Source of the DNA: Suillus spraguei
Lineage: Eukaryota > Basidiomycota > Agaricomycetes > Boletales > Suillaceae
Length of the DNA stretch: 64,000 bases
Direction: 5' to 3'
Assembly: GCA_016800925.1 (NCBI GenBank)
Contig: JABCPU010000031.1
Location: 186,001-250,000, forward strand
Shown: positions 9,300-19,897 of the stretch, one piece after another
How positions within the stretch are numbered: the first letter of the stretch is position 1
Layout: every line of letters begins with the position of its first letter
Program-made: the position numbers and the translations under genes
Notes under the pieces: model-generated
Database searches by the model: none
Told to the model about the DNA's origin: nothing
The model's input: only the letters and a program-made list of their open reading frames with translations

Positions 9300-9800
9300 G
9301 AAATTTCCTTTGAGAAATTCATGAAATTTCTCAAACTCGCATCAAAAACCACGGAATTTCAGGTAATTCTGTAAACTACTTGTATTCTAAGGTATTTCAA
9401 TAAATTTCATTATAATCAGACAATAGTTAAATAAGCATGTCTATCACTGAATGAGTTTACGAAGAAGGTGGAACAACAATCCAGGACGGTACTACTTGTC
9501 CATTCACGAGGTGCAACTGCACTGAAATTTGGAATAAGATGAACACTCCTGCGGATATCTGTGTTGAGTTATCCGCAAGTCTCAGACACGTCGTCGAAGT
9601 ACGATCTAACTCGATTGTACAGGGAACCCGCTGACAAACGCGTAGCGTACACAAAAACTAGCTACTGTATTTGTCCACCGACGATTTAAGGTTTAAGCCA
9701 CCGTTTCGGCTCCTTCCGAGTCGTCACTAAATATTCCAACAATCTGAAATGTCAATGATGCTCACAAGATGCTCTCCATGATGAATCTAGGCTAATTCAT
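9300..9800. other. No recognisable gene; one small palindrome
   Basis: A near-perfect palindrome (tttgagaaattcatgaaatt, continuing to tctcaaa) lies at about 9308-9334. A 65-codon minus-strand ORF (9457-9654) has no recognisable family and is not called a gene. Confidence 0.4.
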
Positions 9801-10941
9801 TTCTAAACATGGTGACCTGTGTCTTGTCAGATGAAAGGATGATGGGGATAACTGTTGCTTTGGGTTTCTTGGCTTTGAGTTCTTTCTAAATTGCGTTGTG
9901 ATAAGTTCAATATAACTCACACAATTTTTTCAATAACTTGCCTGGGTAGACCACCACCACTTGCCCATATGGATATCATGATACATTCGGGTAGTTTTGT
10001 CTGCATCAACATAATGATGTTCAGGGGCATAGTTGAGATGTTGTGAGAATTCCGGATCTGAATAAAGGGCTTTGACACACTCCATGATGTTGCATGAGTA
10101 TACAACAAATGCCTCATCTGCAACAATGATTTCTTCGTGCTTGAAATGTGGTCATCCACATGGTAACTTTCAGTCGATGATTTGATTGAGTTCATGGGTG
10201 TTTCAGTATGAAAGACCTAAGGCATCATGAAGCTATATAAACATTGTTAAAAATTGTTGACTGTCATGACTGAAGAAAACAAAAACTCACACCCTCAATT
10301 GCAAGCAGCTCTGAGAAAGCAGTTGAGCCAGAACCACAAAGTTTTGCCCACTTTGCGACCTCATAATTTATGCGAGACACAAAAGGTGCCCAAACATTGT
10401 CTGTACCTTGCAGAACATTGTTGTAAGACCCAAAAACTGTAGTCCCAAAGAGGTGTATCAGAGTGCCTGCACGATGCTGTGGAAATTTCTCAATAATGGG
10501 CTGGCGACCAAGAAGCTCCTGCACTTCTTGTTGTTCAGCTAGGTGGGGTCTAAACGGTGTGTCCGACTCCTCATCATCAATATCCTGCAGTACAGGAATC
10601 ACTGCAGGGCATTCCCACCCATGCTCAAGCTCTGCATCATGACCCTCTTCCTCCTCACTATCAGATTCCAAGGGGAGCTCTGCAACTTCATGATTGTCAT
10701 CTGGCCATTCGAGATCTTGTTCGTCATAGTAGCCAAAATAGTCTCCTGTAAATTCTGTTAGATCATAAGTATCAAAACTGTCATCTCCACCATCAAAACT
10801 GTTGGAATCTCTATCTTCTAACTGAGGAAAAAGACTGGAGTGTTGTAATAGAGCTGCACATGCTGAATTCATGGTATTGACTAGATGATGGGAATATCCT
10901 CTATGCTCGAAGTTTTTAGCACAACCTGGGCAAGTGTTCAT
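9800..10941 (-). pseudogene. Plavaka-type (KDZ superfamily) transposase, N-terminal remnant
   Basis: The ATG at 10941 opens MNTCPGCAKNFEHRGYSHHL, the N-terminal zinc-finger block seen in agaricomycete Plavaka transposases. An acidic region follows, then WAPFVSRINYEVAKWAKLCG and GSTAFSELLAIEGV, a Plavaka hallmark. After an intron (about 10202-10266) the coding sense continues in pieces: ELNQIIDRKLPCGRPHF, ALYSDPEFSQHLNYAPEHHY, KATVIPIILSSDKTQVT. Several stops occur (for example after GLSY and before IHHGEH). It breaks off near 9800, before the catalytic core, so it cannot be functional. Confidence 0.82.
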
Positions 10942-11349
10942 TCTGATGGTAGTAGAGAAACAGGTGGTAGGTAAAGAGAAAAGACAGTCCAAACAAACAG
11001 TACACTGTTGGCAAATATCCAAGTCAGAAAGGGTTAGATTGCAAAAATTGACATGATGACCTACAGCACAGCAACAAAGAAACTTGAAAATAGTGGCACA
11101 GCGTAACAATGAACACACTTGAAAATAGTGGTGGACTATGAACCTGGAAGTTTTCAGAACTCTCTGTCTTTCCCTCGCAAGCCTTGCCTGAGGTAAATAG
11201 TATGCCTCCCCATCCATCTTTAACACCATCAGAGATAGCTGCACACAAGCAGAACACTCAAAAAAAGGCCTTGGCAAGTCAAAAGTCCACTGGTGAAAAG
11301 AATGCTGGTGATACAGATGATAGTGAGTACTAATATAGGAAAAATGCAA

Positions 11350-11949
11350 TGGACTTACAATGCATCACCAAGAACCAATGCAGTGCTCATCAAAAATGAA
11401 GGCCTTAGAGCGGAAAGGTCAGCATGTGCACAGAATTACAAGGTGTTACTGACATACCTCAGTGTGGAATGAAACCACACCAAACACTCATAAGCATGCA
11501 CCCATAGTGACTGCACTGCAATAAGTTCCACAGCCAAGTTGGCACAGAAGACAACTACAGAAAAGTTAGACAATGGTTAGTATACCACTACTAGAGACAG
11601 ATATTGAGCCCTGAAATACTCAATAGTGGATAAAGATGTCAATCACAGTCAAAGTCAAGGCCGCTGTAATGAACATATCAGCACTGGCCTTAAAACCCTA
11701 TCTCTTAGCACTCATCTCACATCTATAGAAGTTACCACTTGTTCATGGCCGTCTTACTCCTTTAGCATGGCCGGCGGCATCCCATGCTTACTGCACACTG
11801 TACCATGTTCCATGTACCGATGTCCTCCCATGTCCTCACTGTGTCTGCATAGCTCTATTTGGTGCATAGTTTGTTTTATGTTTGTTATCACTGATTCCAT
11901 GGCAAGCCTTATTACATGTTGCCTCATGCTGCAGCTGCCTCGCACTACA
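11350..11949. other. Intergenic, nothing recognised
   Basis: Upstream side of the Plavaka remnant. Open frames at 11626-11976 (+) and 11754-11945 (-) overlap each other and show no family motif. No terminal repeat of the Plavaka element could be identified here. Confidence 0.35.
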
Positions 11950-12615
11950 TTTACATACAGTGGTTACTGTACTTGAGCGCTACTGATCTCGCCTAATGCA
12001 TCCCGAGTACATACAATTTAGGATATCAGCACTGCATACCCCACACGATACAGTACCTGATTTGTACCCCATTGCACATACTATAGGTCAGGATTAGTGT
12101 CTAGCTCTGGATCTACCCAGTAGTAGACTTAGTCTTTAAAGTTCCTTACTGCTCATTAATTGATTATGCTCGTTCACCATTACCGCTGGCACACCACTAG
12201 ATTCTTGACCCCTGTTTTGACTGGACTTCATGCTCACCGCTACTCTACCACTGAGAGTACCATGGACTTCCTTACTGTTTCTTTGCACCACTTGCAACAT
12301 TACTGCTACTGTAGATATCATCGCTCGTCACCGCTTGCTTGACGCTACATCTACAGGCTTTATCTCTATGATGCTAGTACCGCTACTAATGACGCTAGTT
12401 CCGGCGGCATCACCGTTGACTGCGGCAACTAACCGTTGACTATGACACTACTTTCGCTCACTGGTTTGACTTGGGTTTAACTATACTATCAGGCATCCCC
12501 CTTTAGGGTCGAACGCTCTTGCTTTGCAAGTGAAGCAGACTAGATGGAGCGCAAGACTCACATACTAACTTAGGAGGTAGTGTATCTACAGCCCAGGTTA
12601 GGTTGTATCTTTATA
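11950..12615 (-). repeat. Repeat family R4, single arm
   Basis: Closely matches the right arm of the palindrome at 37583-38825, including gcgctactgatctcgcct, ggtcaggattagtgtctagc, the serial accgct/taccgc words, and the terminal ggttgtatctttata. The R4 terminus in sense is TGTAAAGATACAACC. It sits directly upstream of the truncated 5' part of the DUF6532 gene. Class is unresolved: no ORF, and no second TG...CA or TIR end identified. Confidence 0.7.
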
Positions 12616-12639
12616 CTGCCATGAGCTGAGAACCTGTAA

Positions 12640-15600
12640 ACTGAAGTCAGCCACAGTGTCAATTCAAGACAATGACTCCGTTAGTGAATATGGTGACAGT
12701 GACCATGGCTCTGAAAGATCAGAAGACAATATGGAGGTTCCTGAAGATGATGATTTGGACTTAATCTCCCAGGATGAACTGATCAAAGAGGTTCATAAGC
12801 CCATTGAGAACAACCTTGGATAGTGAGCCAAAAATCATGTTGACTAAGATTCTCCATTTTGTACCTCTGTCATAAGCTGGACATTCAGGTTCAATCTGAA
12901 CATCCAATCCATACATCCAATCCACCCATCCAGACATCCAATCCATACCCATCCTATCTGATCTATATATCTGATCCATCCGAATTCCAGATCCCTGGAC
13001 CTTCGGATCTTGTCCGTGCTCATATCCAAAACTATTCCCATGCACCTGTGCATTACCACTTTTAGACTATACCTGTGTTTCCAGCTTTTGGGTATCTCTG
13101 TGCTTCTGGCTCTCAGTGATCTCTGCCTCCTCCATCTTGATAAGTATTTCATACAAGTTTCATCTCTGAGTTCATAGCCTTGGACTATCCTTACTTACCT
13201 TCCGGCATGCTACCTACAGTATATAAACTTGTAGTACAATTCCTGCAGACCTCAGTCTGATAATTGCTTTCCTACTTCTGTATATTCCTTTGACTACTCT
13301 GTATCTTGTTACCATGTCTATATAACTCTGTTTCTGTTCTTGCACTTGGGCTCCAGCCCTTATAAGCTTTTGACTCAGGCCTATGGTATTATTCTTTAGG
13401 CCGGAGCTTTAATCCTATGTACTATAACCTTTTCAGACTTTGTCCGTTTCCTGTCTCTCATCTGTTTCACCCCTGACTCTACCTTTGGTAGTCTTATCCT
13501 GTCTGTCTCTATTCTGGACTTTGTCCGGAGTAGTCTACACTATCTCTACACTATATCTGGACCTACTCCTCTCTAGTAGTCAACATTTCCCTTAAGATCC
13601 ACAGAGCTACACTCATTCAATTGTCTGATCATCTGATCATTTGCTCTTCTGCTCTTCCAATCTCTGGACCTCTGGATCTACCCTATCCCATCCTCCGACA
13701 TCTGTGGATCATCTTTCCCTCCAGAGCTTTGCTCCTATCCTGCCCTGGACTTTGTCCAGTGGTCCATATTTTATCCATTCTACTTGGGACTTGTTCCAGT
13801 AGTCTTAGTGCAGTGGCCCCTTGAGACGCAAGGTAAATCCTGCTGTAGATTTAGTAATAGCGGAAGCGAAGTAACTATGTACCAATGGATCTAGACAGAT
13901 TTGGATGGGACATGAGGGCATAGTGCGAGGATCCGGTAAGGGTTCGCAGAAGAAGTACGGTTCCGCCTTAGCGGAGCAAAAAGCTATATACTTGCTATAA
14001 GGGAATTCTTCGGTTGCTGCCACAGACAGTAATGAGACGCTTGTCAAAAATGGGGGTTTGATAGTCAGCATGACTTTGCTCACTACACCAGACTTCACCA
14101 GAACTCCCCCTTGGACTTCATCCAAAATTAAGGGTACATACTCGGGTAAGGGGCACAGCGCACAAGCTGAGGCCAAGCCCCTTTGACTTTCTGACCCTCT
14201 GGTACAACCCCATGTAAAGCTAGGACTTCTTAGTAGCCCTGGTTTTGCATGGTTGTAACAACCTCCTCACATGGCTAGAGCTGCAAGTGTCCAATTACTC
14301 CCTTGTATGGCAAGATATTCCAGTGCACAATCACATTACAGCAGTGATATATCTGAATTGTTATCAATGGCCTCCAGTAGCATTCCTGATGATGTTGCTA
14401 AGAAGTCTCAGGCTGACTCAGAGATGCTGCAGTTTGCTGACAAAGACTCTCAGGCTAGTCAGCATAGTTCCAAGCCTCATTACTGCAAGGCTTCAACCAA
14501 CTTGAAACAGCAGCCAGGTAAGAAGAAAAGGAGCAAACTAGAAGCATGACAAGAAGTTGAGGTGAGTTGTGATGTGTTCTACTACTACATACTCTGATCA
14601 TTCTGTCTCACATCACCTTTGTAGAGGCCCAGATTTGTGGAGCCAACTCAAGATGAGGCTCCAACAGCAGGCTCAGATGCTACTCATGAGGCAGGATCCA
14701 AGTTGGGTGATGAGGTGTCTGAATATTGCTTTACATGGCCAGAATTCACAGATCTAGTCTACTCAGCAGACGGTTCAATCAACCTCAAGGCTCAAAACAT
14801 CTGGACACAGAACATGTTGAAGACTGCTGTGCTTGAACTTGAGAAAGCCTCTCTCTTTGACAATGCATTTCCCAATATCACTCAGAAGCGAAAGATGGCT
14901 CTCAAAGCAGTTCATAATGCCACTGTGAAGCACAAGGAATATGCAATAGCAAAGTGGGTCAAGCATGACTTTGATTATACAGTGGCTCTTGCCAGCATTG
15001 TGCATACACTTTTCATATAGTTACTTGGACTTGACTAATATGTTTACAAGCTGGAGGGACAGCTTAGCTCCTTCTGCACCAATCTCAAGAAACTCGCACA
15101 TCAAATTGTAGTTTCTTGTTTTGCACTCAAGAAAGGCTGTACTGATGAGGTAGAAGACCTTATCAAGGGTCACAAGTATATTTTTCCGACTGATGCCAAG
15201 GTCTGTTGGCATTTCATTATCTATCTATTTTTTTTTTTGCGTAATTCTCATTCACTACCCAGGGTAAAGTCTTTGGGGACCAATCATTTTGTGACAAGTC
15301 TATCATTGACACCATCCAATTGTCAATTTTTGATGGCAAGAATCCAATTGGTGTCCAGTCTTGCCAGGATTTTGTTTCTGTCTTAGATGGAAATGACAAT
15401 CCTGAGCTACCCATTGCTATAGTGTGTTTGATTGCAACTATTGTAGGTGCTGGCCATGATACCATGTTTACCCTGAATGCTCACTATATAATGTTCTTCA
15501 CAGATTTATGCGATATTGAAGGACTGGAGTAGCGGCAACCCACCCTCAAGCACACAAGTCAAATCCTTCAATGCCTCCTTCCATATCAATGTTTACAAGG

Positions 15601-15832
15601 CTCACCAAGCGACTCTCTCGTGCATATTTGATGGCAGCCCAAAGAAGTACCATGTACTGATGGCACATCTCTACAAGGCAGTCAGGTGTGTCTTGTTCAC
15701 ATGCTATTTGTCATTGTCATCATGACACACTCTAACTGATTCAAAATTAGTGGTGCAGTAGAGAGCTCAGCATTCACTGGCTCATTGAATGCTTGTGACT
15801 ATCTGGATCTCAACGCAATGAATGAAGAGTAA
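12640..15832 (+). pseudogene. DUF6532-domain protein, 5'-truncated and split by a solo LTR
   Basis: An acidic N-terminal piece (12640-12830, SEYGDSDHGSERSEDN, DDDLDLISQDELIKEV) matches the acidic leader common in this family. The gene resumes after the solo LTR at 14261 and has a basic stretch (GKKKRSKLEA), an in-frame TGA near 14548, and an intron to about 14623. The conserved domain follows: EYAIAKWVKHDFDYTVALAS, HKYIFPTDAK, SIFDGKNPIGVQSCQDFVSV, PELPIAIVCLIATI, KDWSSGNPPS, FHINVYKAHQATLSCIFDGS. GT-AG introns of about 50-75 bp are inferred near 15010, 15200, 15443 and 15685. It ends at TAA 15830-15832. DUF6532 proteins are widespread in Agaricomycetes with no established function. The 5' end is lost at repeat R4. 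Confidence 0.72.
12868..14260 (+). repeat. Solo LTR, family L3 (1,393 bp), TSD ACCTC
   Basis: Starts TGTCAT, ends GTAACA, and is flanked by acctc at 12863-12867 and 14261-14265. No internal retroelement genes are present, so it is a solo LTR left by recombination. The same family occurs inverted at 17063-18371. Its 3' part (ggggcacagcgcacaagctg) resembles family L2 at 34536 and 45640. The left part has a CATCCAATCC/ATCTGATC-type direct-repeat array (12895-13020). Confidence 0.9.
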
Positions 15833-16330
15833 ATCAAGCTAGAGTCTGTTGCTCATCCTATCTGATGAGTTATTTTTATATACTGATATCAATGTGCTTC
15901 ATTTGAGTTTGCTGATCTTCCGAGTCAATGTCTTTTGGTGGTGATGCTTTTGTTTGATTACAATGTAATTGATGTTTCTATATCTTGACCTTGATGGAAT
16001 CCAAGATAATTTGATGCTAATCAATGGAAAATGACAGAAAATCAAAGTAATTCAAAGTAACTGCAACCTCAGTTAGGAAATCTTGTTTACTTTTATTTCA
16101 CTGGAATTATGAGGAATTCTCTAAATTTTCATTGATTTTGTGAAGGAGGTTTTCCCTGATGTCAGCAGAGTTGAGATCTAACATAATAATTTATCAATTG
16201 AGACAGAGCAAAAGGACAGGAACATACTGTAGGATTGACGAACCCAATTAGGCCCTTTCCTATAGCAAGACAGGCATCATTGATCATCATGAAGATGGCA
16301 CCACTGACTGGTGAAGAACAGGAAGTTCCA
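15833..16330. other. Downstream of the DUF6532 gene, no gene seen
   Basis: AT-rich, presumably 3' flank; no ORF or repeat recognised. The left end of the outer foldback element begins at about 16331. Confidence 0.4.
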
Positions 16331-16624
16331 TATACCACTGCACCCTGGCAGGGGTATTAATACAACCCTGGCTATGGTAGAAAGGTAGGTATGCATACTT
16401 GCCAGCTATCCCTTAGGCCTCTTTGTATGGATACTCTGCCAGAGAACCCATACCAATTTCACCATAGACTTAAAAATAGATTTCTGAGCCTTCCCACATT
16501 ATCCCCACACCCCACATTTTCACATTTTAGCCACCTACTATAGGAATTTCCCCACTACACCCAAAACATCACTCATTTTGGAAATCTCCACAATATTAAT
16601 TATTCCCACACCCTCCTCACCTCA

Positions 16625-18485
16625 TACATTGGCGGTTTCGGAGTTTTTCACTATGCAAGATTTGTTTCAAAATGTGATTGACAATTTGGCATTCTTACCA
16701 TACATTTTGGTGCAGTGAAAATGCAAAATTTAGAAGAGTGGGAAAATTCTGGATGAAATTCTACATTTCAGACACCATTTTGACACATGAAAAGAAAGTA
16801 ATTTAACCAACAGTGAGATTTGAATCAAAATGATCAAACATTTTGAGTCAAATATTGCATGGGGTGAAATTTCAGGAAAATTTGAAATTAAAACATTAAA
16901 AACACATTTTGCCAGTATAAAAGGAGTTTTACTCCATGCCAGATTTGAATCAAAATGTTCGAGCATTTTGATTCAAATCTTGCTGTTGGTTAAATCACTT
17001 TCTTTTCATGTGTCAAAATGGTGTCTGAAATGTAGAATTTCATCCAGGATTTTCCTGCTCTTTGTTACGACATGCAAAAGAGATTAGTAAGAAGTCCTGG
17101 TCTTACATGGGGTTGTACGGAGGGTTGTAAGTTAAAGGGGCTTGGCCTCAGCTCGTACGCTGTGCCCCTTACCCAAGTATGTGCCCTTAATTTCGGATGA
17201 AGTCCAAGGGAGAGTTCTGGTGGAGTCCGGATGGAGGGTCCGGACGAACTCTAAGGCAGGATAGCTCAACAGAGCTCCGATGGACTTCCGGATGACCACG
17301 GGAATGCGCCGGAACTATTTCCGGAAGGTAGGGAGTAATGGTAACACTACTGGAACAAGCTCCAAGTAGAACAGATGAAGGATGGACTGCTGGACAAAGT
17401 CCAGGGCAGGATAGGAGCAGAGCTCCAGAGGGAAAGATGATCCATAGATGTCAGAGGATAGGATAGGATGGATCTGGAGGACTAGAGGTCCGAAGGTCCG
17501 GAGCTCAGAGGAGCAGAGGAGTGGAGGAGCAGAGGAGCAGATGATCAGATGATCGGATGAGCATAGCTCTGTGGATCTTAGAGGAAGTGTTGGCTACTAG
17601 AGAGGAGTAGGTCCGGATATGGTGTAGAGGTAGTATAGACTACTCTGGACAAGGTCCAGAATAGAAACAGACAGTATAAGACTACCAAAGGTAGAGTCAG
17701 AGGTGAAACAGATGATAGACGGAGATGGATGAAGTCCGAAAAGATTATAGGACATAGGATCAAAGCTCCGGCCTAGGGAGTAATCCCATAGGCCTGAGTC
17801 GGAAGCTTACAAGGGCCGGAGCCCAAGTGCAAGAACAGAAACGGAGTTATATAGACATGAGAACAGGATACAGAGTAATCAAAGGAATATACAGAAGTAG
17901 GAACAATGAATCAGACTAAGGTCTGCAGGAGTTGTACTACAAGTTTATATACTGTAGGAGCATGCCGGAGGGTAAGTACGGATAGTCCGAGGCTATGTCT
18001 GAAGCATACGGAAACACATTAGTAAGTACAGCGGGACATAAGGCTATGAACTCGGAGATGAAGCTCGTACGAAATACTTATCAAGATGGAGGCAGAGATC
18101 ACCGAGAACCGGAAGCACAGAGATACCCAGAAGCTGGAGACACAGGTATATTCTAAAAGGGGTAATGCGCAGGTGCGCGGAATAGTTCGGATATGAACTC
18201 GGATCGGATATGGACATGGATCGGATATGGACACGGATGGATATGGATTGGAGTGGATGGGTGGATCAGATATGTGAATGGATTGGATGGGTGGATCAGA
18301 TATGTGTAGGTTGGGTGTCTGGATGTCCATGGATTGGATTTGATCTAGACCTGAATGTACGGTATATGACACTCTTTCAAATTTTATATTTTACTGCATC
18401 AAAATGTATAGTAAGAATGCCAAATTTATCAATCACATTTTGAAACAAATCTTGCATAGTGAAAAACTCCGAAACTGCCAATGTG
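16625..18485. mobile_element. Inner foldback element (~250-bp arms) inserted in the outer one, TSD TCA
   Basis: The ends read TACATTGGCGGTTTCGGAG and its inverted counterpart CTCCGAAACTGCCAATGTG. The left arm (16625-16880) matches the right arm (about 16920-17062 plus 18377-18485) in inverted orientation. TCA is present at 16622-16624 and 18486-18488, and removing the element restores the uninterrupted outer arm (cctcactgcag). A 3-bp duplication is compatible with Harbinger-type mobilisation; that link is inferred. The right arm is split by a solo LTR. Confidence 0.78.
17063..18371 (-). repeat. Solo LTR, family L3 (1,309 bp), TSD CTCTT
   Basis: Runs from tgttacgacatg to tatatgaca (TG...CA on the minus strand), flanked by ctctt at 17058-17062 and 18372-18376. 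It is an inverted relative of 12868-14260. It lies in the right arm of the inner foldback element, so it is the youngest of three nested insertions here. Confidence 0.92.
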
Positions 18486-19689
18486 TCACTGCAGCTTCAC
18501 CACTACACCACAATAGATCCTCTCTTGTATCTAAGTAGTAGTTTGGTATATAAATGTATGATATAATATAATAGATCACTTTTTTTGTTCATTTATATGC
18601 CTGCTCCTCCTCCAGGGACCATTCAACATAGGATAGGGTACAGAATACTTTCGCATTTTCCCCCCTTTGATAGAGAAGTGTTCCAGGGCATTCAGGACAT
18701 GTTTAGGAGTGTATATGAATAGATTCTCATCTTTAATTGAAGTGCCCTACATCAACAGGTACAGTAAAGATTTTCTATGTTTTTGTTCCTGCAGAAGGAT
18801 CCTATGTGTATCCTAGACTAGCCATATAATATATATATACTCTAAATATGCTTGGGAATAGAAAATAAACTTCAATTGAAATCTGATACTGCAGGAAAGA
18901 ATTTCACACTGGGTAAACCACCAGAAGAGGGGAGATGCACTACACAACAAGATCTTGTCCTATAGTCCTGAGCTCCTGATACATTGTTCCTACTGTTGAA
19001 TGAATGCTGGGGATTGGTTTTCTAAGTGCATGCAGCTAGAAACCAAAAATGCGAACTTGTTTTATGTTTTCCTATACATTTACTGTACCTGTTGATGTAG
19101 GGCACTTTATGGGGTCAATTAAAGATGAAAATCTATTCATATACACTCCCAAACATGTCCTGAAGGCCCCAGAACACTTCTCTATCAAAGGGGGGAAAAT
19201 GCGAAAGTGTTCTGTACCCTATCCTATGTTGAATGGTCCCTGGAGGAAAGCAGGCATATAAATGAACAAAAAAAGCGGTCTATTATATTATATTATACAT
19301 TTATATACCAAACTACTACTTAGATACAAGAGAGGATCTATTGTGGTGTAGTGGTGAAGCTGCAGTGAGGTGAGGAGGGTGTGGGAATAATTAATATTGT
19401 GGAGATTTACAAAATGAGTGATGTTTTGGGTGTAGTGGGGAAATTCCCACAGTAGGTAGCTAAAATGCGAAAATGTGGGGTGTGGGAATAGGAAGGCTGA
19501 GAAATCTATTTTTACATCAAAGGAGAGTCCAAAATTCTGGTCCCCCTTGTATTGATACAGAGAAGCCTGTATGCATACATGGCTTTCTACTATCCCTGGC
19601 ATTGTATGTATGAATATGACAGTATGGCCTGTGTATACAAGCTCAAATTGATTATCGACAGCAACAATGTAGTTCTAACAGGAAATAAG

Positions 19690-19897
19690 TGATAGAGGTC
19701 GAACCCTGCATATCCACTCAGTTTGTGACACTGCAGCAACAGGGCATCGCAAAGTAGTCACTGAAACCTCCACCAGAGTAGATGACGTCCAGGCAAGCCA
19801 TTTCAGGTTGAGCATGGAAGACTGTTGCATTTGGCTTGAGCATGGTAGCCCGACAGATGTGACTTAGGGACAGGTACCAGGGAATCTGTGCTTTATA
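19690..19897 (-). pseudogene. Sedolisin (S53) fragment downstream of aspartic protease copy 2
   Basis: Read on the minus strand, KHRFPGTCP is followed by a stop and a 1-nt shift within the VTSVGAT block. LDVIYSGGGFSDYFAMP then follows; SGGGFS is the conserved segment around the S53 catalytic Ser neighbourhood. It ends at a stop shortly after SVTN. It extends further into the S53 family than the copy at 9222-9299 and shows that the protease pair was already joined before the segment was duplicated. Confidence 0.75.

Larger units (their letters stand above)
6886..9300 (+). repeat. Segmental duplicate, copy 1 (A1 protease plus S53 fragment)
   Basis: This interval is highly similar, in inverted orientation, to about 19860-22255. 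Similarity covers the presumed promoter (cctgcccaaaaacggacaat, ttggaagcaagcttacatgg), the whole protease gene, and the downstream S53 piece. A third, 3'-only copy lies at 25490-26140. The copies are 12-13 kb apart, with Plavaka, DUF6532 and foldback sequences between. Confidence 0.85.
16331..19648. mobile_element. Outer foldback element with ~540-bp inverted arms, interrupted by a second element
   Basis: The left arm is 16360-16624 continued at 18486-18768. The right arm is 19078-19610 in inverted orientation. Matching landmarks include cccacaccctcctcacctca, cccaaaacatcactcatttt, aatagatcctctcttgtatc and agtgccctacatcaacaggt. The central loop is about 18769-19077. Outer ends near TATACCAC / TATACACA suggest a TA-type target, but the exact termini are uncertain. 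No transposase is encoded, so it would be non-autonomous. Confidence 0.75.

Noticed and set aside
12230..12439. Short plus-strand frames in repeat R4 as genes
   Set aside because: They are translations of a low-complexity accgct-rich repeat that also occurs, with different frames, in the palindrome at 37583.
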